Positions 55,462 through 64,000 of a DNA stretch of 64,000 nucleotides are shown piece by piece. The stretch's first letter is position 1. Each line of letters begins with the position of its first letter. This DNA is from Bacillota bacterium (GTDB lineage Bacteria; Bacillota; Sulfobacillia; Sulfobacillales; Sulfobacillaceae): contig JAKACM010000002.1 of the NCBI GenBank assembly GCA_021821465.1, positions 1 through 64,000 of the forward strand, written 5' to 3'. The translations under genes were made by a program, and so were the position numbers. The notes under the pieces are model-generated. The model saw nothing but the letters and a program-made list of their open reading frames with translations, was not told the origin of the DNA and ran no database searches.

Positions 55462-56667
55462 ATGCAAGAATTTGCCGAGCAATACCCAAAAATGTTCCCC
55501 TATGGTGATAAACTCGTATCCGTCGTAATACCCGCCCACAATGAGAGACAGCATATCGCTCAAGCCATAGAGTCGGTCACAAGAGAATTTGATCGCATAG
55601 GTATGGCACTCGAAGTTATTGTGGTGGACGACGGTTCAACCGACGGCACCTATCATGAGGCCGTCAATGTTCGCACAGACTGCCCATCAATGGAAGTCAT
55701 TGCCTTGGAGAAAAATCGTGGCAAAGGCTATGCCCTTCGTACCGGATTTAGCCACAGCCACGGCGATGTGGTCGGATTCATTGATGCCGACTTGGAATAC
55801 CCGGTTAACGCCTTACCGATTATGGCCGCATTAGTTCTTGAATCCGGACAGTCGTGCGCCATTGCTTCTCGGGTAGCCGACGATCGTTCTCATATAGAAC
55901 GTATGTCCTCGCATATAGCCCACAAACTCACATCCCTCGTTCTGCATCTTCCCATTAAGGACACCCAAGCGGGAATCAAAATGTTTCCCGGTTCTTTTGC
56001 CCGGACTGTTCTGACCCAGTGTGCACAGCAAGGATGGCTCTATGACATTGAAGCGCTCCTTCGGGTTGTGGAACAGCCTTTTGATGTCATTGAGGTACCT
56101 GTGATGCAAAAGAGTGTGCGCAGAAGACGTGCCACTTTGTGGACGATGGTAGCATGCACTCCTTCCCTCTTCAGGCTAGCCTTATCACACCGCCAATCCT
56201 TAAAACGTCATTCGTCTAAGGAAATCCGCCAGCTGCTTCGATTTGGCTTAACGGGATTGGTTAACACCTTGGTGGATCTGGGTATCTATTGGGGATTGAT
56301 TCAGTTATGGCCACCCGATTTCAACGGCTTGCAATCGGGTTTCGAATCATTACTGGCATGGATGGGTGCAAGTTTCATCGGCTATAAATTGCACTCACGA
56401 TATACCTTCCGTCGACACCTGTCTCGTCCGGGCTTCTATCTTGTTACCGGGATTGGCGTGGCGGTCCAAGCAAGTGTTACCGGATGGCTGACTCATATAT
56501 CGGGTACCGAAGGAGGTCTCATCGGCAAAGTGGCGGGTATTGTCCTGGCATCGTTAATCACATATGGTGGATACCGCATTGTCGCCAAACATAGCGAACC
56601 ATTGCCATCTGTTGCTCCGAGCATTCGTACAGCCAATATTCCCACGATCTTAGGGCAAGAACTTTAA
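55462..56667 (+). CDS. GT2 polyprenyl-phosphate glycosyltransferase fused to GtrA
   Basis: 401 residues from ATG at 55462; GGGAGG lies 14 bases upstream, so the start is only fairly sure. Residues 15-240 are a DPM1-like GT2 domain: VSVVIPAHNERQHI, VVDDGSTDGTY, GYALRTGF and FIDADLEYP. After a basic linker, residues about 255-385 form a four-helix GtrA domain (IRQLLRFGLTGLVNTLVDLG). Such fusions make a polyprenyl-phosphate sugar and help flip it. The product could serve the GT39-like enzyme at 50675. Confidence 0.87.
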   Translation: MQEFAEQYPKMFPYGDKLVSVVIPAHNERQHIAQAIESVTREFDRIGMALEVIVVDDGSTDGTYHEAVNVRTDCPSMEVIALEKNRGKGYALRTGFSHSHGDVVGFIDADLEYPVNALPIMAALVLESGQSCAIASRVADDRSHIERMSSHIAHKLTSLVLHLPIKDTQAGIKMFPGSFARTVLTQCAQQGWLYDIEALLRVVEQPFDVIEVPVMQKSVRRRRATLWTMVACTPSLFRLALSHRQSLKRHSSKEIRQLLRFGLTGLVNTLVDLGIYWGLIQLWPPDFNGLQSGFESLLAWMGASFIGYKLHSRYTFRRHLSRPGFYLVTGIGVAVQASVTGWLTHISGTEGGLIGKVAGIVLASLITYGGYRIVAKHSEPLPSVAPSIRTANIPTILGQEL

Positions 56668-57793
56668 GTGCCCCGACTCCCTCGCCTAAGAAATGGAACA
56701 TATCAACTTCCGGAACTTAAATGCAACCTCGGCTGGGTCACCAGAAAATCCTGGTTTTGCCCATCACTCCTTTTTGTCAGGAACTTGAAGGGTCATAATC
56801 GATCCCTTTGACAAAGACATAAGCAAACCGTTCTCTACGGGCTTGATACCATGGCGGATCCCCCACCAAAATGACAATGCTCACGGCAAGCCTCGGTCCT
56901 AAATCGGCACAGCTTTTTATGGTCGGTTACTTCTGATATGCTCGACAAGAGGTAGTGCCTATTTCGCTGCCGCGCTTAGGAATCGGGCAAACTGGGAGGA
57001 ATAATATTCCCTGATAGTAAATCGCGACCATGGATCCACACCCCGCCAGCGTCTGGATCGGAATGCCAGTGTTGAGCATGTTGATGTGTTGTGATTTCTC
57101 CGAGAAAGGCTAATGCCCATTCGGGCTGGCCAACAGAAGGCGGTGAATTCTCCCTAAAGATGGTTTCGGTTTGGTTCCGGTTTGCGGATCCGATCGTTGT
57201 CTAATTGTTTTTGAGCGGCGACCAATTGCAGAGGACAATCGCTCAAGGACCATGTCATCTCACAGCGAGGCATATTCTGTCGTGAGATCACCCTGTTAAA
57301 GGACGACCAAGCATTTCTGGTATCCTCCCTTTCATTGAATACGGCAGCAAATATAGTGATATGTGGCATTGCTAGCGGAATTCGATTGAATCCACCGACT
57401 GAGAGTGATAACATCCCCGCCCGTTAAGTTAAGTAGCGCGAATGTCCTCCCGTTGATCATTACATACTTCGAAAAAATCCCTTGAAAATTATGTCCTGAG
57501 GGTTGAGATGGAAATCGGAGAGCCATCTGTTGACGGCAGAAAAAATATCGATACGGTGACGGAAGAATCCAAGTCGGCTTTGGATCCCAAACCCAGTATT
57601 AACGACCGATCATTCCCGCCTGCATTGACCTCTTAGAAATCAGAATCAGGTAACAACTTCGCTACCACATCCCGCAACACTCGTAGTTGGTTGCTACGAT
57701 TCAGTTTGCCAAAATATATGACATACCATCCACTTCTTATCCATGGATGGTATTGTCTTTGGAGCATGTCGCATTTGAAGAAAAGATTATTCT
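56668..57793. other. Long intergenic region with decayed coding sequence
   Basis: About 1.1 kb. Near 56780-56890 the minus strand reads VILVGDPPWYQARRERFAYV and then a stop, protein-like but unassigned. Other frames at 57154-57526 are short. A 10-bp hairpin lies at its right end. Confidence 0.4.
57723..57753 (-). terminator. Hairpin after substrate 2 gene
   Basis: ATACCATCCA (57723-57732) and TGGATGGTAT (57744-57753) pair exactly. It lies 40 bases past the stop of the leftward substrate gene; the following tract is only AT-rich, so terminator strength is uncertain. Confidence 0.5.
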
Positions 57794-58534
57794 TTAGCCG
57801 ATTTTCCCGATGGAAGTTGCTGCCCTTTTTCCGGTTGTTTTGCGAAAACGCCATATGAGGACAGCGGCTCCTGCGCCCGCTAGGGGGAGAGCGGCTGCGT
57901 ACGGAACTTCGGGCAATTGACCATAGGGAAGATTTCCCAAGGCGTCGCTTGTTCCGGCAACCACGTCATCAGACCAAGACGGATCATTGGATATTCCCAT
58001 GCGAAAAGTATACCGTGCGTTCGAACTGGAGGAATTTTCCGCCGGAGGGGAAAATATGCGCAAGTTCTCATTCTGGCTGCCGGACACTCCGGAAGGCAGC
58101 GAAAATTGGTACTCCGCCGCCCCTGAAACACTGCCGTGAGTGCCGGGTTTAAAAGTAATTCCGGGATTTCCGGGAGTAATAAGGGTAGCGGAATACGGCG
58201 TGGAATTTACCACATTACCGTCCTTCATTAACTGAATATATATCGTAGACGGAAATGCATGGAAATTCTTCGTGTCAGAACTGCCGTCGGCACTGTTTTG
58301 GGCGACCGTGACTGTCAAGTCAAACTTCCGGCTTGAACCCTGAACGGGACTAACAGAGAGATTTATTAATTGAAATTTGGAACCGCCATTTGACTGATGA
58401 TGCTGCGAATCCTGAACAGTTCCATTGATTGGTGCCGCAAAAGTCATCGGCGATAGTGCGATGACCATTCCCGTAATCGCGGAGACTAGTCCAATTCTGC
58501 CCGCTACGCGAGCACTAATGCGAGAAAAATTCAT
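57794..58534 (-). CDS. Secreted protein with putative exosortase sorting signal (substrate 2)
   Basis: 246 residues, ATG at 58534 after GAGGAG. Signal peptide at about 1-34 (ending TFAAP), then a Ser/Asn-rich beta-type domain of about 175 residues. The C-terminus is YGQLPEVPYAAALPLAGAG, a hydrophobic helix and RFRKTTGKRAATSIGKIG. The motif GQLPEVPxAAxLPL is shared with the protein at 45588, while the rest is not obviously similar. That points to a common sorting signal read by the exosortase at 46428. Opposite strand to the rest of the locus. Confidence 0.75.
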   Translation of the reverse strand: MNFSRISARVAGRIGLVSAITGMVIALSPMTFAAPINGTVQDSQHHQSNGGSKFQLINLSVSPVQGSSRKFDLTVTVAQNSADGSSDTKNFHAFPSTIYIQLMKDGNVVNSTPYSATLITPGNPGITFKPGTHGSVSGAAEYQFSLPSGVSGSQNENLRIFSPPAENSSSSNARYTFRMGISNDPSWSDDVVAGTSDALGNLPYGQLPEVPYAAALPLAGAGAAVLIWRFRKTTGKRAATSIGKIG

Positions 58535-58895
58535 GCCATAACACTCCTCTTACCCTTAGTATGGCCAGATGGATCTCCATATTGCCTTATGCCTTGCGGG
58601 ACCCATCGTGGCTCTTAGGTAGATTGACCTTCGAACATAACCTTACAAGCTACGTAAAAAGATGACAGTACCAAGAGGCGTCTTAAAGCCGGTATCCCCA
58701 AGGTCTTTCCAAGGCTATTCATCCTTCTCAAATCTCTCAAGGCACACGGGTCATATGCATCCAAAATTAAGGGAAGTGTTTGTGCAAAGGTGCCAAGGAT
58801 GAAGCATATTATTTTCAAAACAAGTATGCATGGTATCCTATTATATCTTCCAGCGGATATCGGGAGGCGCAAGGACTAATTGAATATCCCGCACC
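58535..58895. other. Intergenic, no gene recognised
   Basis: About 360 bases between substrate 2 and the ABC-F remnant. Contains the substrate-2 ribosome-binding site; a minus-strand frame at 58615-58872 has no family features. Confidence 0.4.
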
Positions 58896-60559
58896 TCATA
58901 TTTCCCGAATGACCCCATCTCTTAATTCCCATTTAATCCCCTCGAACTTATCAATGAACCATCTATCATGAGATACGGCCACTATGGCACCGGGAAATTC
59001 ATTCAAGGCACTTTCTAATTCCTCCAACACATCGAAAGCTATGTGATTCGTTGGTTCATCAATGAGTAATAATGCAGGTCTCGAAGCAATAATTTTTGCG
59101 ATTTCGAGCTTTCTATAACTGCCCGGGACTTAACTGATCAACTCGCATGAGACAGTCGTCGAAGCTTGTGTAAAGTCCAAAGGACAATAGTTGAGTTACA
59201 TGCTCATCTAAGGCACCCACTAATTCTTGGCGAAAATAATCTAAGACTGACAACTGAATGCCTTGAGGGGATGCATCTTGTCTTAAATAGCCTATTTTGA
59301 TCGGAGACGGGATAAAAACCTGCCCCTCATCTGCTTGGCGTCGCTGAACAATGATGTCAAGCAATGTAGACTTCCCCGCGCCGTTAGGTCCGGTTAATAG
59401 CATGTGCTCGTCCCGTCCCAAAGTAAATCTCACCTTCTTTAAAAGTCTCCGCCCATCATTAAGCCTAAGAGATAATTCTGAAACCGACAAAGAATACGGA
59501 CTATTCACCCGCTCACGGATGAAATTTGCATGAAATTTCAAGGGTTCCGGCGGTCTTCGGACCATCTCCTTCTTTAATTGATCTATACGAGTTTGGACAG
59601 ACCGAAGATTACGGGATACAGCCCTTTGAACACTTTGCCCGCGCGCATCATAAGCGGATTTGTCGTGGTCTTTGGGCGGACGGTGATGACCGATTTGGCG
59701 TGCCTTGTCATGTAATCTTGTGCGAAGCACGTTTAATTCCTCTTGCTGCAATTCATATTGTTCCTCCCAGCGGCGGCGTTCGATCAATTTCTGCTGACGA
59801 TAGGCGTCATAGTTTCCGACATAAGTCCGAAGTTGGTGATCATGCTCGTCAATTTCAAACACCTTCGTCACCACACAATTCAAAAAGCGCCTATCATGAG
59901 AGGCTATCATGAGAGGCTATCAAAACGGTTCCGCGGTATTTTAAGAGATAACTTTCAAGCCACTGAAGCATCTGGATGTCTAAATGGTTCGTCGGTTCAT
60001 CCAACAGCAGTAATTCCGGGGACCATATGAGCAGAGTTGCCAACCCAAGGCGCGTTAGTTCCCCTCCCGATAATTGCGCGAGTTTATGCGTTCTCTCGAG
60101 GTGGCGCAAAGATAAGGCCTGTATCACACTTTCAATTCGAAGGTCAAGTTCGTAACCACCTCGTTGCTCGAATCGGGTAGCTAATTGGCCATATTCGTCC
60201 ATAATTTCTTCAAGACGCATCGGATCGGAAGTCGACATACTCAATGCCAACTTAGACATCTTTTGTTGCATATTCCTTAAGGGCAGCACGCAATCGTCGA
60301 TTAAACTACCAACGGTCTGATCCAGAGAATACGACAAGGTCTGCGGGAGGTAACCCATATCCTCAAGATTTGTTATCGCAATTGATCCTTGGTCTGGAAA
60401 TTCCAGGCTCTTTATAATCTTTAACAGTGTAGACTTTCCGGAACCGTTTGCTCCTACGAGAGCTGCGCGTTCACCAATCCCTAGGTGTAAAGAAATCTTA
60501 TCCAAAACGATCCGAGCGCCGTAAGCCTTAGAAATCCCATCCAGTGCAACACCTGCCAT
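58896..60559 (-). pseudogene. ABC-F ATPase broken by a 13-bp duplication and a second frameshift
   Basis: ATG at 60559 (GGAGG seven bases upstream). The first cassette has Walker A GANGSGKST, signature LSGGELTRLG and LLLLDEPTNHLDIQ. At 59891-59916 a 13-bp unit is repeated in tandem and throws the frame off after IASHD. The second part resumes with IASHDRRFLNCV, a coiled linker, Walker A GPNGAGKST, then LSPG, where one extra base in CCCGGGC shifts frame again. The rest reads YRKLEIAKII, LLLIDEPTNH and VSHDRWFID to a stop at 58896. ABC-F proteins act on the ribosome, often giving antibiotic protection. Not functional as written unless the repeat collapses. Confidence 0.88.
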
Positions 60560-60643
60560 AACTATCCCTCCGCGGTAGACATCCAAACCTCATCCACTGT
60601 TCTGGCGATTTTTCGTCCGTTAAGCCAAGCTAATCCCCCGTAG

Positions 60644-60783
60644 TTATTGTCAGAATAGAACGAACGGTCTCCACAGATGAAAATTGGGATTTGCTGTCGA
60701 AGAGATCGGCCATGTTCCATTCTCGTCACCGGGAGGCTTCCGATGATCGACTCAAGTCTATCACAAGTTTTTTCCAGACATCG
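60644..60783. repeat. Diverged dispersed repeat, copy B
   Basis: Partner of 14999-15165, same orientation, sharing three conserved blocks including GTCTATCACAAGTTTTTTCCA. A plus-strand frame through it continues to CPHCQNAKRVGKRMDRF near 60905-60950, which hints at a decayed transposase-like gene, not identified. Confidence 0.5.
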
Positions 60784-61355
60784 GAAAACTTATGGTGCTC
60801 TCAACACACCACACTGGCCGCCTTGGTTGGGGCATCGCTGTCTTCTTCTTATCCCTTATTAGGTGTGAACACAATGGGCCGACGGTGGGCGATGGCCCAC
60901 TGCCCTCACTGTCAGAATGCTAAACGGGTTGGCAAACGGATGGATCGCTTTGTATCGATTGGATTCACCATGTCCCGGGGGATACATGAAAAGCCTTAAT
61001 AACGCGAGCTTGGACCGATCCTTCGGATCGGTTGCATCAAATTCCGTTCTTTAATTGGCACCCATGGCCCCTCGTCCCTTGGGTTGAGTTAGAGTACAAA
61101 AAGATCAGATTCGAGGCCGGATACGAGAACTTGAAAACGTCCTCCCGCTCGTATTATCCGATTCTCTTAGCAGATCGGGACTGCGGCACCGAGACCTCTT
61201 TCCCGTCTATCTTCTCTAATGAATAGAGTTTTGTCGTTAAGTAATCCCCCATGATTAACGTTTAAAATTCCCTACTATTAACCCCTATTTGTTGAACTCA
61301 GGAGAGTCAAGACCTTATGGTAGGTAGGAACCGTATCACGAAAGGAGTTCGAGGA
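60784..61355. other. Decayed sequence before the transposase fragment
   Basis: Short plus-strand frames (CPHCQNAKRVG near 60900; another at 61032-61226) without family assignment. No RNA or repeat beyond copy B was seen. Confidence 0.4.
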
Positions 61356-61521
61356 GTTGATTATATTGACAACGATAGAACCGATTAAAGTCTTGCAGCC
61401 TCAGGGTTAGCCTATGAGCGCGATTGCCCAACAACTAGGTTTGGACCCTAAAACGGTGCGACAACCCAGCTCAGCGACCATTGACGCCTGCCTGGGAATT
61501 GGACGATTGGGCACGGGTTAG
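61356..61521 (+). pseudogene. IS21-type transposase (IstA) N-terminal fragment
   Basis: The plus strand reads LTTIEPIKVLQPQG, a TAG, then PMSAIAQQLGLDPKTVRQ: the helix-turn-helix start of IstA-like transposases (usual form ...GxSxRAIAxxLGLxRxTVRK). The frame ends at a stop at 61521 after about 30 more codons. Only the DNA-binding head remains. Confidence 0.6.
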
Positions 61522-61581
61522 GTGAACACATGGGCGCCAGAGACGAATAAATATTTTTTGGAGGGTGGTGGCAAGTTGTCC

Positions 61582-62043
61582 ATGGATAACTCGAAAAATT
61601 CATCATGGCTCTTTGACGTCTTCTTTATCAGCTTGGCGGTCGATGAGGCGAATATCTTCCAGCTTGTGTATCCCATCCCCTTCCCGTTCCCCGTCCCATG
61701 GATCGTTGCAGGAGTTGCCACCTACAAGATCCGGGCAATCCGCGGCGTCATCCTATGGATTGTCTGGTCATTGGCTGTTCTTTTCCCCTCTATGCTGTCC
61801 GGTGGCACTAACCAGAGTCTCTGGGTGTGTCCCGGTGTCATTACTGAACCCATAACGTTCGTTCTAAGTAGACAACTGGCGGCAGGACTTTTCGGCTTGA
61901 CCCGCACTCAAGGATTTCTGCCACCGCCGCCCGCCCATAACGCAGCGCTGTTCCATATCATCATCCCGTTAACTGGCGCATTTGGGCTGATCGACTTGCA
62001 CCAATGGCATCGAACCGCTATTGCGCACGGTCGAGCACTATGA
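61582..62043 (+). CDS. Small membrane protein upstream of the NmrA-like gene
   Basis: 153 residues from ATG at 61582; the frame is open from 61522. Hydrophobic segments at about residues 9-45, 55-80 and 115-135 suggest three or four membrane helices, with PIPFPFPVPW between. Its stop overlaps the next start (ATGA), which supports translation. No family was recognised. Start is uncertain because no well-spaced ribosome-binding site is seen. Confidence 0.5.
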   Translation: MDNSKNSSWLFDVFFISLAVDEANIFQLVYPIPFPFPVPWIVAGVATYKIRAIRGVILWIVWSLAVLFPSMLSGGTNQSLWVCPGVITEPITFVLSRQLAAGLFGLTRTQGFLPPPPAHNAALFHIIIPLTGAFGLIDLHQWHRTAIAHGRAL

Positions 62044-62921
62044 CAATTAAAGGACCTATACTGGTCATCGGAGCCACGGGCAATCAAGGCGGCCACATGG
62101 CACGTGCCTTGCTGGACACCGGAAGGGCCGTTCATGCCTTCACACGCAATGCGCTCAGTCCCCGAGCTCAAATACTTAAGGACCAAGGAGCCATTCTGGT
62201 CCAAGGAGACCTTTCGGACTTCGATTCCCTGAAAGCGGCAATCCGGGATGTCACAGGGATTTTCAGTGTGCAAAACTTTTGGGATCTAGGCCTAAACGAG
62301 GAGGTACGCCTGGGCTCGGGTGTCATCGAAGCTGCGCGAGCAGCGGGGAATAACCCGCATGTTGTCTATAGCTCAGGGCTGGGAGCTGAACGTCGACAGA
62401 ATGTAGCTGCGATCCGAGGCAAGACCATGCTTGAAGATAAATTACGAGAATCAGGACTACCCTTTACCATCTTGCGACCAGGTCTCTTTATGGACGATTT
62501 TCGTGGATCGTCCTTGCCATTTGCTCGCCCTATTCAAAGGGTCCTGCGCAGACATCGCCCTTTCGTGGGCCGTTTATTTTTGGCCACGTTGCGAGCCGTA
62601 GTCCCAACAAATAGTCGCATTCCGCTAACGACGCTAGATGATGTGGGGCGAGTGGGCACATGGGCCTTTCACCATGACATCTCCCAAGGACAAGCTTATC
62701 CAGTCGTAGGTAGTATCGAAACTGCAGAGACATTATGCACGGGTTGGGAGGAGATTTTGGGAGAACGGATTCCTCACATCCCCGCATTGAGGTTCGGAAT
62801 TCACCTCCTACATCCCAAGATGGCTACACTCATTGATTGGTTGGGAAACCAAGCTACCGATGTAACCAAAGTACCACTCCTTTTGAAGACATATGAAGCT
62901 TGGTTACAGTCAATAAGGTAA
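62040..62921 (+). CDS. NmrA-like NAD(P)-binding protein
   Basis: 293 residues, ATG at 62040 overlapping the previous stop. The Rossmann motif ILVIGATGNQGGHMARALL is at the start, followed by QGDLSDFDSLKAAI, VVYSSGLGAE and FTILRPGLFMDDF. This is the atypical short-chain dehydrogenase NmrA/HSCARG type, which binds NAD(P) as a redox sensor or reduces quinone-like substrates. The usual catalytic Tyr-Lys pair is not evident. Forms a two-gene unit with the membrane protein. Confidence 0.85.
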   Translation: MTIKGPILVIGATGNQGGHMARALLDTGRAVHAFTRNALSPRAQILKDQGAILVQGDLSDFDSLKAAIRDVTGIFSVQNFWDLGLNEEVRLGSGVIEAARAAGNNPHVVYSSGLGAERRQNVAAIRGKTMLEDKLRESGLPFTILRPGLFMDDFRGSSLPFARPIQRVLRRHRPFVGRLFLATLRAVVPTNSRIPLTTLDDVGRVGTWAFHHDISQGQAYPVVGSIETAETLCTGWEEILGERIPHIPALRFGIHLLHPKMATLIDWLGNQATDVTKVPLLLKTYEAWLQSIR

Positions 62922-63217
62922 GGTTGGACCATAACTTCTAGACCCGATTTAACGTACCTGTTCGCGTTGCCTCCGGTCGTGCCTGATCATCTTCGCAGCT
63001 TTCTATCCATCCTCCGTCAATGGCCTCGTAATGTTGGGACAGGTACCCGCAATCTGAAACTTTATCATCCCACGTACCCCGAAACACTCATCTTCATCAC
63101 CTTAACGGCAATACGACCGGTTTCCAGTCCGGCAAACGGTCGTGAGACATCGCTGTAGACTACCATAGGACTACTCATTCATGCCCCATTCACGAAGTCC
63201 GCTCTTAATGTTAATGT

Positions 63218-64000
63218 TCATGATATCGTTTCACAACGGTCAATAAACTCTTCAATGGCAGGATAATATCCGTCGGGATCATCCCACATGCACATATGGC
63301 TTCCTTGTTCGCAAATAACTGTCTGTCCACCTGGGATTCTCTCTCCCATCAATTGGAGATCTGCGGGATCCATGGTATCAAATCGCCCTCCTATCACCAA
63401 AGATGGAACCTTGATATTTTGCAGATCATCCCAACGGTTCCAATTCTTAAACGTTCCCGTCACCACAAACTCGTTGGGCCCCTGCATGTATTCGTAGATA
63501 GCCGCATTCATTCGGTCCATGCTGCGATGTACAGCCATAGGCCAAGGATCAAGACGGCACAAGTGCTGCTTGTAGAGATGATTAAGAATGAGGAGTTGGT
63601 AATGGGGATCGTGGTAGCTCTCTTGCGCCTCATAGGTGTGAAGTGCTTGTTGAACCTCTTGGGGCAGTCTCTGACGAAGCGAGTCCAAATGCCTCACATA
63701 TGCCCCGATACTTGCCGCCATATTGGATATAATGACACCCTTTAAGGCAGCAGGATATTTCAACACGTATTCGATCGCCAAAAGTCCTCCCCACGATTGT
63801 CCGAGAAGATAAAACGAGGACAAGTCCAAAGCATGGCGCACGTCCTCGATCTCTTCACAAAACCTCTCAATGGTCCATAATTGCGAGTCATTTGGCTGAT
63901 CCGAGTAATAAGAGTCCAGCTGATCATAGAAATACAAGGTATACTTGTTCAATGGCAAATATTCACTGAAACATTCCAAATATTCGTGAGTAGCTCCCGG
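63218..64000 (-). CDS. Proline iminopeptidase-type alpha/beta hydrolase, 5' end outside window
   Basis: At least 260 residues; the frame continues beyond the right edge, where PGATHEYLECF matches the family block following HGGPG. Other traits are YYDQLDSYYSDQP, nucleophile elbow LLGQSWGGLLAIEY, acid region VIGGRFDTMDPAD and catalytic His in EQGSHMCMWDDP. It releases N-terminal proline or related residues from peptides in the cytoplasm. The true start lies outside the window. Confidence 0.88.
   Translation of the reverse strand, partial: PGATHEYLECFSEYLPLNKYTLYFYDQLDSYYSDQPNDSQLWTIERFCEEIEDVRHALDLSSFYLLGQSWGGLLAIEYVLKYPAALKGVIISNMAASIGAYVRHLDSLRQRLPQEVQQALHTYEAQESYHDPHYQLLILNHLYKQHLCRLDPWPMAVHRSMDRMNAAIYEYMQGPNEFVVTGTFKNWNRWDDLQNIKVPSLVIGGRFDTMDPADLQLMGERIPGGQTVICEQGSHMCMWDDPDGYYPAIEEFIDRCETIS

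Noticed and set aside
56780-56890. DNA methyltransferase remnant suggested by GDPPWYQARR
   Set aside because: The resemblance to a catalytic DPPW-type motif is one short match with a stop soon after; too weak to name.

Overview
The window reads like chromosomal DNA of a Gram-positive, probably acidophilic Firmicute of the Sulfobacillus type. Grounds: strong purine-rich ribosome-binding sites, frequent TTG/GTG starts, Firmicute-style tRNAs, a Bacillus-type LexA box, a GEMM-I riboswitch, and a gene set of sulfur enzymes, an acyl-CoA pathway and an exosortase. The genus is inference from gene content; no rRNA or housekeeping phylogenetic marker is present. No CRISPR array or complete insertion sequence was seen.

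1-23.2 kb is an accessory, decayed region. Intact genes (MFS transporter, slipin, alpha/beta hydrolase, two-subunit altronate/sulfolactate-type lyase, K+ channel, siroheme sulfite reductase with a rhodanese partner, HicB) lie among broken ones: a truncated phospholipase C-like gene, DUF433/DUF5615/Uma2 fossils, a sufB fragment, a deleted hicA, a frameshifted MacB-type ABC transporter and a truncated excisionase-like gene. It ends at a seven-gene tRNA cluster (Gln, Ala, Gly, Trp, Lys, Glu, Ala; minus strand). A diverged copy of the tRNA-Gln 3' half plus its terminator lies at about 2.5 kb, so the stretch between may be an old tRNA-targeted island.

24-31.7 kb carries a GAF-GGDEF protein and a DNA-damage mutasome operon: ImuB-like Y-family protein, DUF6504 protein, a 49-residue ORF, DnaE2-type polymerase and a flavin-reductase-like gene. 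A near-consensus promoter with an overlapping LexA box lies upstream.

31.8-43.4 kb is metabolic: a leucine/isovalerate-type acyl-CoA operon (acyl-CoA dehydrogenase, unknown 230-residue protein, biotin carrier, carboxyltransferase, HMG-CoA lyase-like, enoyl-CoA hydratase), panB and a panE-like gene, an NCS1 permease with an unusual Cys-rich tail followed by a formamidase, and a TauE/SafE exporter.

43.5-58.5 kb is the most interesting part: a putative c-di-GMP-linked exosortase and glycosylation locus. It has a GGDEF-EAL protein, a small secreted protein, a large exosortase, an MshEN-GT2 glycosyltransferase, a small membrane protein, a GT39-like membrane glycosyltransferase, a c-di-GMP-I riboswitch with terminator before a secreted protein with three IPT/TIG repeats, a GT2-GtrA fusion, and a second secreted protein. 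The two secreted proteins share the C-terminal signal QLPEVPxAAxLPL + hydrophobic helix + basic tail, and are the likely exosortase substrates.

58.6-64 kb is again decayed or accessory: an ABC-F gene broken by a 13-bp tandem duplication and a second frameshift, a transposase fragment, a diverged dispersed repeat, a two-gene NmrA-like operon, and a partial proline-iminopeptidase-type hydrolase running off the end.
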